DNA of 64,000 bases from contig JAQSEB010000001.1 in assembly GCA_030063045.1 (NCBI GenBank), forward strand, positions 3,534,001 through 3,598,000. The letters run 5' to 3'. The first letter of the stretch is position 1, and every line of letters begins with the position of its first letter. The notes beneath the pieces are model-generated. The model was given only the letters and a program-made list of their open reading frames with translations. It was not told where the DNA came from and ran no database searches. Shown here one piece after another: positions 1 through 11,000 of the stretch. This stretch comes from Pratylenchus scribneri. Lineage: Eukaryota; Nematoda; Chromadorea; Rhabditida; Pratylenchidae. A program made the translations under genes and the position numbers.

Positions 1-73
1 ACAATTGCAAAATGGCCAGCTCCCGAAACCAGATCCAAATCAACAGCAACAAAATGATGGGGGGAACAAATAA
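1..73 (+). CDS. 3' end of an unidentified gene (partial)
   Basis: An open frame entering from the left edge reads QLQNGQLPKPDPNQQQQNDG followed by GNK and a TAA stop at 71-73. The residues are a low-complexity Gln/Asn/Pro-rich C-terminal tail. It converges on the minus-strand glutamate-receptor-like gene ending at 245, leaving about 170 bp for both 3' ends. Too little is visible to name a family. Confidence 0.4.
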   Translation, partial: QLQNGQLPKPDPNQQQQNDGGNK

Positions 74-244
74 ATATATGAGTGAATTTTTGTGAGGAGA
101 ATTATATTTATTAATATTTATTTTATGATATTTTTCAAAACATAAATTGCTATGATAATTTATTCTTATTATATTTAGTAAAAAAAATATAGGTAGTTTT
201 TGGACAGAAATTAATATATTTTTCAATAATTTTGATGAAGTGAA

Positions 245-3200
245 TTATTTTTTTGATTTCAAATTAAATGCGCAATTAACTTGGACTTTTATTTCTCTGT
301 GGAATTGACTGAATTGATAACAATTTAATTTGTTAAATATTCCAAACTCAAATTCCAACTTCGCCAAAATTTTCTCGTGTTTGATTGGCCGCCCCTCTGC
401 GCACTTCAGGCAATTCATTTCGTTCCATTCGTTCACGCATTGCATCCAATTGTTCAATGTCAACTTGTTCTGAAAATATTCCAAAATTAAATATTATTTT
501 AATTATAAATATTTAATTATTTTTCCCGAAAATTACTATTTATAAGAAGCGAAATGATGGCCGGCTCCAACATTTCGCGATGGAATTTGAAACGTCTAAG
601 CAAACTTTGTTGTTTATGATAATAGGATGTTTCCGTGAAAAATGCGAACAACGACAAAGAAATGCCAAGGACGAACAAGAAGAAAATGCCGAACATCGAG
701 GCAACATCTTTATTAATAAAATATCCAATTTTTAGTTAAAAAATTACCCAATGGCTTCAATTCAATTTGGTCATCCGCCGGCGCTAGGCCCGTCTTTTTG
801 CCGAACATTGTCAGTGAATGGCTATAAAATTTTGTATCAGAATTTGGGCTGAAAATTCTGGGGAAAATTTGATATTGAATTTTCCCTCAAGCGAAATTCA
901 CCCATTGCAATCTTCGGTGGGGCCATAGTCCAATTTGAAGCCATATTTCATATATTTTCGATATGTTCGACGGATGAAGTCACGGTTCATTACAATCGCT
1001 TTATTCTTTAAATATTAAAATTATTAAATTCAAATTTATTTACTTTAAGTAAAAAAATTAAATTTGTTTACTTTAAGTAAAAAAATTAAATTTATTTATT
1101 AATATTCAATTAAATAATTTTTATGGATTACCAAAGCTCTTGCAACTGTTGAATTTTTGGAGAACATAAAATGGGATGGCATCCGAGGCAATCCTTCACC
1201 AACTAAAGCCAAATTGCAGCGACGGCGAACATAAATCTGAAAAATATTTTTTTAAATGCTCAATTAATATACAGTAAATCCCCTAATAGTAGCCCTGGGC
1301 TACTGAATTTCAGAAACCTTCCAAAGGAAGCAAAAATTCAAATTTTACACCTTTTTCTCCTTAAAAATACGGTAGAGGGTACTATTAATAGAGGGGGGGG
1401 GGGGTTTATTATAGAGGATTTACAGTAATATAAAAATCACTCACCGCTGTCATACTATTCTCTTGGATTGGGAAAATATATCCTCCCTTTTCCACATAAT
1501 CAATTGCTTCCCAAATTGTGTTCGTTTCCACAATATTATTCCCAATGGCAGCCCGAAGCGATTTTTCATGGGATGTGTTCGCGTGTAATAATTCTTCAAA
1601 ATACCTGAAATAAATTGATTTATTTTGAATAAATTTTCATTAATTCCCAACCAATTTCCTTTGTAATTTGTGACAAATTGATATTTTCGATGGGCCACTA
1701 ATCGGATTAATTCGCCGCCATCAGCGAATGGACTGGGCGGCACCGGTTGAAGAAGGGAGGAAAGTAACAGAGTTTGATACATGTCCATGAGGAGACGGCA
1801 TTGCATTATTGTGAATACAAGCAAGGAAAAATTTCCTATAAAAATATTTCAATGATAAAACAATGGATTTTTGAAGAAAATTTGAATTATCGGTGCTAAT
1901 AAGTCAATTCCACAAAGATGCAAATATTAGTGCTTATTACACAAATGATACAAAAGAAATTCAAATACTATAAATTTCTGATCTAAATTTGAAAAGATTG
2001 AATTAAATGCTAAAATAATGAATTGAAACAGAAAATAAAAATTCAAATAAAAAGAAAAGGAAAATTTGTTTAGAAAAACAAATATTTAAAAAAAACAATG
2101 TTTGGTAAAATATAAAAAAAAATGTTTAGAAAAATATATAAAAAAATGTTTAGAAAAATATATAAAAAATGTTTAGAAAAATATATAAAAAAATGTTTAG
2201 AAAAATATATAAAAAATGTTTAGAAAAATATAAAAAAAATGTTTAGAAAAATATATAAAAAAATGTTTAGAAAAATATATAAAAAAATGTTTAGAAAAAT
2301 ATATAAAAAATGTTTAGAAAAATATATAAAAAAATGTTTAGAAAAATATATAAAAAATGTTTAGAAAAATATATAAAAAATGTTTAGAAAAATATATAAA
2401 AAATGTTTAGAAAAATATATAAAAAATGTTTAGAAAAATATAAAAAAAATGTTTAGAAAAATATATAAAAAAATGTTTAGAAAAATATATAAAAAATGTT
2501 TAGAAAAATATATAAAAAAATGTTTAGAAAAATATATAAAAAAATGTTTAGAAAAATATATAAAAAATGTTTAGAAAAATATATAAAAAAATGTTTAGAA
2601 AAATATATAAAAAATGTTTAGAAAAATATAAAAAAAATGTTTAGAAAAATATATAAAAAATGTTTAGAAAAATATATAAAAAATGTTTAGAAAAATATAA
2701 AAAAAATGTTTAGAAAAATATATAAAAAAATGTTTAGAAGAATATATAAAAAATGTTTAGAAAAATATATAAAAAAATGTTTAGAAAAATATATAAAAAA
2801 TGTTTAGAAAAATATATAAAAAAATGTTTAGAAAAATATATAAAAAAATGTTTAGAAAAATATATAAAAAAATGTTTAGAAAAATATATAAAAAATGTTT
2901 AGAAAAATATATAAAAAATGTTTAGAAAAATATATAAAAAAATGTTTAGAAAAATATATAAAAAAATGTTTAGAAAAATATATAAAAAAATGTTTAGAAA
3001 AACACAAAATAAGTTCTCGAATACAAATAAATTATTATTATAAAATTAAATCAAAAATTTATATTTGCATTGAATTTGCATAATTTTTGGAATCGCCCAC
3101 ATTTGCAATTTGCATTACCATTTGATTTTGTGTAATTGATCAAATTGGTATTTATCTTTTAAAAAAAATGGACTTACCTGCTGCGGTTGCAAAATCGAAT

Positions 3201-4271
3201 CTGTCCGGTTGATAAAGTTGAAGACGAACAAGTTTCCAAATAATCTAAAAATAATACAATTCAAATATTTAAATAATTTTTTTACCTGAAATTTCGTATA
3301 ATGACCCTCTTTTCGAAGGCCAATTTTAGTTTCCATAGTGGCCAACCAAATGCAATACAATGTTTGCAAAATGAGCATAATTCCCATCGCAATCCATGTG
3401 GAATTTCCATATGGACTGAATGTGTTCCACATTCGGCTTGAAAAGTCCATCACACGGCTATGCACCAAATAATATAATTGGGTCTAAATTTAAATAATTT
3501 AATTTAAATTAATATTTTTTTTGGAAAATTTTAAGAAAATATTTTTCTTTTTAAAATTTTTATTATTTATAAAATAAATTTAAATAAATATTTTTAAAAA
3601 TAAAAATAAATTTTTATATTTTATATTTTATATTTATTCGAAATTTTGAAAAAATAAATTTTACGCTTGTAAGTGGATAGCTGAATGTGAAATATTCGGC
3701 GCGCAATTTTGTTTGCTGAAAGAAGGCGCATACTGTATCGACAGTTCCATTTTGGATGAGCCCAAAAATGCCATCCCAACTGCCATTTACCTTTTAATGA
3801 ATATAATTATTTAATTAAAAATATGTAAATGCCCTCACAAAATTGCCCCAGTCCATTCGACCGGGCGCATTCCGGTGGATTACTGGCTCAATTCGTAAAT
3901 GCGCATATTCCGACAAATAGTTGATTATCTAATTTTATTCTATTTTAATTGTGTTCAAAATAAAATATTTAAATATTGAAATATTTTATATATAATATAT
4001 TTAATTATATATATCTCCCAAAAATTTATAAATATATTACAGTATTATTCGCTTCTAGGCTTCCGGCATATAGTTTAAATAAGAATACTTCGATAAAGTA
4101 TTTTATTTTGCCAACCTCAGCACACCACCCTGGGAATGGGCACGAAATTGTGGGATGCAATGTTGGAAATTTGCGGCATTCATCGAAAACTTCGGGCGGA
4201 TTATGAGCAAAAAGCACTCGAATTGTTTTGATGTGTTTTTCGGAGAAATCAATGTAAGGATTATTTTCCAT
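245..4271 (-). CDS. Ionotropic glutamate receptor-like subunit (divergent, nematode IR-like type)
   Basis: Probable ligand-gated cation channel of the neuronal or sensory membrane, about 570 residues in about 11 exons. In protein order: an S1 ligand-binding half (PTISCPFPGWCAE near 4150; GSWDGIFGLIQNGTVDTVC near 3760), where the Arg in QTKLRAEYFTFS aligns with the carboxylate-binding Arg of the family; M1 (WIAMGIMLILQTLYCIWLA, about 3380); a pore region (LFGNLFVFNF, about 3230); M3 (LLVFTIMQCRLLMDMYQTLL, about 1790); S2 (KGGYIFPIQENSMTA about 1460, then about 1130-1230 and 890-1000); M4 (MFGIFFLFVLGISLSLFAFF, about 680); and a cytoplasmic tail with stop at 245. No large amino-terminal domain is visible and the usual SYTANLAAF motif in M3 is absent. 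The ATG at 4271 lacks a clear upstream splice AG, so a signal-peptide exon further upstream may be missing. Most introns are 40-60 nt, but one of about 1.35 kb holds a minisatellite. Confidence 0.8.
1268..1427. mobile_element. Small inverted-repeat element (MITE-like) in an intron
   Basis: Imperfect terminal inverted repeats ACAGTAAATCCCCTAATA (about 1271) and its counterpart TATTATAGAGGATTTACAGT (about 1408-1427) enclose about 120 bp with a run of G at about 1393. It lies in the glutamate-receptor-like gene between the exon ending near 1240 and the one starting near 1440. Target duplication unclear; no coding capacity. Confidence 0.5.
2095..3003. repeat. Intronic minisatellite, about 23-25 bp unit
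   Basis: About 37 tandem copies of a unit close to ATGTTTAGAAAAATATATAA plus three to five A. Copies differ almost only in A-run length and in ATATATA versus ATATA. The array fills most of the intron between about 1830 and 3176 of the glutamate-receptor-like gene. Open frames across it are products of the repeat and not genes. Confidence 0.95.
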
Positions 4272-4289
4272 TTTTAGATTATTTTAAAA

Positions 4290-5070
4290 AGTGAAGAAAG
4301 AAATTTAGAATGGTATTAAATAATTTAGAATTAATGGAATTTGTAAAAATAATGTTTTTAAGGGAAATTTCGTACCCTTTTGCGGATTATGGATTTTTGG
4401 AACATTTTTTTGCTCTAAATATTGGTGGCTTTTCCCTCAAATGTAAAATGGAATTTGATACTCGAAAATTGGCACAAAATTAGGTAAATCCCACTCAATG
4501 AATAATCAAACATCGAACACAATTTTGACAAAAAAAAAATTTATTTAAAATATTTCAAATATATTAATTTTATATTACAAATTAATTAAATTTATAAAAA
4601 ATTGAATTAAAAATTTACATTTTTTATTCCAAAAAACTAATTGATAAAAAAAGTGACGTTTTATTACTTTTTTTAAAGTAACACAATTTCAATGGTTCCA
4701 TTTTAATTTATAATATGGCAAGTTTTTTGCCCAATGGTTATTTAATTTTAATATAGTATTTTATTAGAATGTTTCCAAAAAATCTTCTTTCCAATTCGTT
4801 GAATTGTCGCTTCTTTTTTCTAAATAATTTATTCCTCTTTGACAAATTTTCATTCCGATTTTATACTCGTTTATTAATTAATATAAATTTTTTAAAATTA
4901 ATTCAAATAATCACAACCCAAATAGCTACTAATAAATAATTAAATAAATCTGATAATAATTATGAGCAAATTGCATAAATTTTAATGAATATATTTTAAT
5001 AATATTTAATTTATATTTATTCAATTAATAAATGGCAAGATCATTTTTAAGTAATTTTGTACTTCCTTTT
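4290..5070. other. Intergenic, AT-rich; probable 5' region of the receptor-like gene
   Basis: Mostly A/T runs with no supported exon. Positions 4380-4500 are slightly richer in sequence and could hold a missing first exon of the minus-strand receptor-like gene, but no signal-peptide reading frame with proper splice sites could be settled. The 3' side abuts the terminator region of the BTB gene at 5076. Confidence 0.4.
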
Positions 5071-5075
5071 TTTAT

Positions 5076-8000
5076 TTATTTCTTTATGGCTGTTGTCATT
5101 GGTCGGCGAATTCCGCCAATTTTTGTTTGTTGATTCATTCCACTTCTTTGTCCCAATGAATTGCCGACTATTCGAGTGCTGCGCGGATTTGTTTTCCGTC
5201 GACTTTCCCTTTGAACTTCCGCAGTTGTATTAGTCATCGATTCTGTAGCCGTCGTTGCAGCCGTCATTGCATTCATTTTTGGCATTGGCCTCACAATGGA
5301 TTGCGGTTTTGCGCCATTTTTCTGCATTTTATTTAATTCAAATAAGTAAATATATTTATTTAAAGAACAATTTTTTTTTAAATTTCGTTCTTCTAAATTC
5401 TATCTGAAAGAACAAAAAGCTGAACAAATTGAGACAATTTCATTCCTTAAATAATTCCCTCCAATAATTCAATTCCATTATTTTCACCTGAATTACCGAT
5501 GGTCCAATTGCTGTAGAGGATGTTGGACCCCCAATCCTTTCCAAATATGCATTGATGCCTGCCCGAATATTCTGGTCTACGGTCATCACCGTGTGCGTCA
5601 ATTGACGTTCATTCATGATCGCTTTGGGTGAGTCCACAATCTGCAAATTGTCAATATTTTAACATGTTAATTTCTAGTGAAAAATATTTAATAAGAATAC
5701 ACAAATAAATCTTACAAAAAAACAACCTAATTGCTATTTACGGTACGGTATATGAATCAGAAAATAAATTTGTCTGAGGCGTTATCCCTAATTATTTACC
5801 TCTTCCGCAGATGTCGAAGCTATGGCACTAATAACATTTGTTGGACCAGAATGGATTGGAGGAGTTGGTGGACATTGTTCGGGCTGCTGTTGATTTTGTT
5901 CTTTTTCTTCCAATTCTTCGCATTTTCCTGTAGATTCCACAGCATTAATTCCCATTCTTTTCTGATCCAACTGATTAAATGGAGTTAATTTTTGTTCTGA
6001 ATTGTTGCTTTGACTCATATCTCGACTTTTTCGCTCAATTTTTTGTTTCATTTTCAATTTCCTTTCTACAGTTTGTGATTGTTCCATTTCTTTCGCATTT
6101 TGGCCATCTTTCATTTTTGCTTCTTTCTTCATTTCCACACTTTTGGCATTTTTATTTTTCATCCTTTGCTGTGCAATTTTAGCCGGAATTTTTGTTCCCA
6201 ATTTTTCAGTCTTTTGGATCTCATTTGGTCCTTTCATTGTCATTTTTGGTCTAATTTCTTTTTCCTCCTCCGATTCTTTATCATTTCGGCTGCTGATACT
6301 TTCACAGTATTCCTCCTCCATTTGAGTGGAAAGTGAAGGTCTTGAGCCGGTAATTTGGCTACCATATCGCATTGAATTTTTTCGTTCCAGAGAACGTGTT
6401 CGTTCATGAGAATTAGATGATGGATGGCATAATTGGCTGAATCCAACACTGGATGATCTTTTGTAGCTTCGACCGGCACTTGATAGGCGAGGCGGGGCCA
6501 TTCGAGGCATTCGCATTTCGACGAAAAGGCCATCTTAAAATAAAATATATTTAATTATATTGTAGATTTATTTTGTCTTTTTCTTAAATAAAATGAGTAA
6601 AAAAAGGTTTAATTTATTTAAAAATAATTATTTTAAATATATGAACTAACTTTCATGGATTCGATTTTGTTGGTCGGCATTCAATTGATTCCATTCCGTT
6701 GAATTCACAATTGAATTGGCATAATGGATCATATGCTGGTCCAAAAGATCCAAAAGACGACGGCAAAGACATTTGAAACGCTGAAATACATATTTATTTT
6801 TTTATTAATTTATTAATATATTTATGAATTAAAATTTGTTTTTTACCGGATTCCATTCATCCATCAAAAATTGATCTCGCCATCCAGCCGAAATAATGGA
6901 TTGATTGCTTCCAAAAAGCAATGAACGATTTGAGCCTCCAAATGATTGGGGTTGTGGCTTTTTCAACGGAGAATTAGTACATGAAGATGCGCCGGAATTT
7001 TCCCTATTTAATTCAATTATTTAAATATAATTAAATATATTTTTTAATTTATTTAAATTTAATTAAAAATTTAATTTAATCAATTAAAAATAAATTAAAT
7101 TGAAAGCTTATATTTAAATAAAAATTTTAATATAATGAATATTCAACCTTTCCATTGTTGTTCCGGATTTTTCCTCCAATTGAATTAACAATTCTTTTAG
7201 CGTTAAAAATGATCGAATCGTCGTTTCGGCTGACAATGAATGAATAATTGGAGGTAAAATGTCCTCAAGCAGAGTCAAATTCAGGGCCAATCTACGGCCA
7301 TATGAACTGAAATTAAAATAGAGAATTAATTAAAAAATAATGAATTCTTGCCAAAATGCATTGGATTGAATGAGTGAGTCAAGGGAATTGGCCAAAAATT
7401 CAAGGCAATATTCCTCCACATCATTCACTGCTTTCAGCACTTTTTGGGCCATTCCTTGCAATTTTATTCGAGGCAAAGTCAGCTGCAATTTTTCGCATCC
7501 CAAAAGTACATCGATCACATTTTCCTCGTCCACACTTTGAAGAAGGGCATCACGGCAACGTTTTTGCCAATGATCGGCCAAATGCAAGAAAACACGACCT
7601 ATAGGAATATTTAATAAAAAAATAAATTTAATAAAAATTCCCAATGAATACTCAGAAATATAAATAATTAATTTTTTCTTTTAATTATTTTAATAAAAAT
7701 AAATTAAATATTTTAAATTAAAAAATTAATTTAATAAAAAATTCTTAATGAAAATTCCAAATTTTAATCAATCATTTTTGCCGATAATTTAAAAAAAATG
7801 AATTAAAAATTAAATTAAAATATTTACCTTTCCAAATTCTGGTAAAATTTGCAGCTTGCCAATTCATTGCTTCATCAAATAATTTTTTCATTTCCTAAAA
7901 TTAAATAAAAATTCATTTTAGATTAATCCCAAATTCCTACAGGAATTTCCAATTCCATTTTTGGTAAAGCATCGAAAACAGCCGAAACGCAGGATGCACA

Positions 8001-11000
8001 GGGGCGATGGAAAAAATGGCAAAACTTTAAATGAATTTCTAATTGAATTATAAATAAAAATTTTATTTTAAGTAATTAATTTTTAATTAATTATTTGCTT
8101 TACCGTAGCTCTCATATGAAGCACAATGAGTCGAATGAACAAATTAATTTTTGTGAATGCGCCCAATTCCACCAATTCCCATAAATCCAACGAATTTTGA
8201 TCATTTTGAGATGGCAAATTGCAAATACCCCCATAAATGAATTGGAGGAAAAAATGCACGGATGAAGTCCCAAAACGGCGCATTTCAATTTTGCAACGGC
8301 GACCGGGTGAAGGGGCAAATTTCAGGGAGGAAATTTGTTGCTAAAAAGAAATTATTTTTTATTAATAAAATTAAATAAAATTTACTCGAAAAAATTCGGA
8401 TCCACTGGCCCATAGAATGGCAGTATGGGCCAATTCCTCGCCATCTCCAGCAATTAATCGGGCATCCGCCAAATCGGTATCTTCCTCCAAAATTTGCAAC
8501 AAATCTTCGCCCAATTTGGTGGATGCCATTGGCCCAATTTGCTCGTTCGTTGGAAATACGAATGGCTGGAATTCTTGGCCAGGAGTTGGCAAATCGATGG
8601 AAGTCAGTGAATTTGCGGAGGATGCACTCAAACGGCGGGCGGCAATTGCACGATTCCGAATGCTTGTGGCCATCTATTCAAAAGGAAAAAATTAATGGAA
8701 TAAAAAACATTAAAATAATCGGAAATATTCTTATACTTAAATAATAATAAAAATATATATTAAATATTAATGTTTTTATATATTTATTCTTCCCCGGAAT
8801 TCTTCGATTAAATTGCTTTGCTTTACGAACAATTTTCCATTTTTCTTAGACTTTTGATTTTATTAACCTTTCTCATTTCATATTTTTATCGAACCACTTT
8901 TCACCTATCCAATCCAACAGCTTCCCTGTTTACCAATAACCAGCCAGCAGATTGTTCAACTTTGCTATTCTCAATGTATTGGCCTTAAGTTCCATCCGCT
9001 CTATTCATAAATGGCCTTTCACTGCGGGGCAAAATTGACCATTTTTCCATTTTCTATAATTCCAATTCCAAGTTCTCTTTCAATGAATCCAATTCTCATC
9101 CCTATCCATTTTCATCCTTTAATAGTTGGAAAAAATTTATGGGACAAAAATTTTCTATGTATATGTTACGGCCAATAGTGGAAATCGGGCATAACTAGTA
9201 ATGGCCGGCCAAAACTAGTAATGGCCGGCCAAAACTAGTAATGGCCGGCCAAAACTAGTAATGGCCGGCCAAAACTGGTAATGGCCGGCCAAAACTAGTA
9301 ATGGCCGGCCAAAACTAGTAATGGCCGGCCAAAACTAGTAATGGCCGGCCAAAACTAGTAATGGCCGGCCAAAACTGGTTATGCCCGGGCAAAACTGGAT
9401 TAAGATGAAAACAAGGTGGATATTGGTGGATTAAGGTGGATATTGGGGGATTAAGGTGAATATAGAGGGATTAAGGTGGATATTGGGGGAATAAGCCCCG
9501 AAATGGATGGGAAATGCCACGGAAGGCCACTGGAAGGTTGGGGAAGTGCCTGAAAGTGCGTGGGATATAGCCGGATATAGGAGGATTAAGATGGATAATG
9601 GGGGATTTAGTCGAATTAAGTCCCGAAATAGTTGGGAAATTTTCCGGAGGGACAGTGGAAGGTCGGGAAAGTGTAACAGAGGTCAGTAGATACGCGGGAT
9701 TAAGCCGGATATATGGGGATTAAGGAGGATTAAGGGGGATTAAACCCCTAAATGGAAGGTCGCGAGTCCTGGTTTAGGCTGTTTTGCTTCCGGCTTCGCG
9801 AGATTCCTATGCTCCGAACCCATAACCCTAATCCCCAGCCCCTAGCTAGGCTTAACCCGGCTTATTCTACCTAAATCCTCCTTAATCCCACTCTGTCTCC
9901 GGTCTTACATTTCCCCGATCTTCCAATGGCCTTCTGGGGCATTTAGCATCCATTTCTGGGCTTAACCCCTCTATATCCACCATAAATCCCCCTATCCGGC
10001 TTAATCCCTCGAACTCTCCCGGCCTCTGTTGCACTTTCCCTACCTTCCAGTGGCCTTCCGGACCATTTCCCATCTATTCCAGGGCGTATTCCCCCAATAT
10101 CCACCTTAATCCCCCAATATCCACCTTAATCCCCTAATATCCACCTTAATCCCCCAATATCCACCTCAATCCCCCAATATCCACCTTAATCCCCCAATAT
10201 CCACCTTAATCCCCCTATATCCACCTTAATCCCCCAATATCCACCTTGTTTTCATCTTAATCCAGTTTTGCCCGGGCATTACCAGTTTTGGCCGGCCATT
10301 ACTAGTTATGCCCGGGCATAACTAGTATTGGCCGATTTTCGGCCATTACTAGTTTTGGCCGGCCATTACTAGTTATGCCCGATTTCCACTATTGGCCGTA
10401 ACATATACATATAAAAATCAAAACAGGTGCAAAGATTGTTAAGAAAAAGAGCAAAATGGAATATTTTTGGTCAATTTTGATGCTTATTTACTGACCCGAA
10501 ATAAACAAACTCTTCAATAAAATTCCTAATAAATATTTTTAAGATAATTTTTGAATAAAAATTGAATTAATTGATCATCAATCGCATTTTAATAGTGGAG
10601 AAATTATGGGAAACAATAATGGCGCTATCAACAACGGCCAAAGGCCACAAATGAATGTTTCTTCAGTAGAAGCAGATGGAAAAATTAAATTTGCTGGAAT
10701 GTGAGTTTCGATATAATTTATTTGAATATTGATGATAAAACCTTTTCAGATTGACCACCTTCCAGTTCCATTTTCACGTAAAGAAAAGGCTTTTAAAGTC
10801 CAAAATTCTAACGTAATTTCAAATTAAAATTCATTTATTTTTCTTCTATTAAAGAACAACATCTCTTTCTGGAGATCCAGTCAAATGGAATTTGGACATA
10901 TATTTTGCGAAATATGAAAATATGACTGCTATCTGCATTAATATTCGGCTTATTGATTCCCCAACTGATAAATTGCCTGCAAAAATTTCATTTGAAATCA

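Noticed and set aside
2895..3083. 62-codon Lys-rich frame at the end of the intronic minisatellite
   Set aside because: Translation of the tandem repeat itself on the strand opposite to the receptor-like gene.
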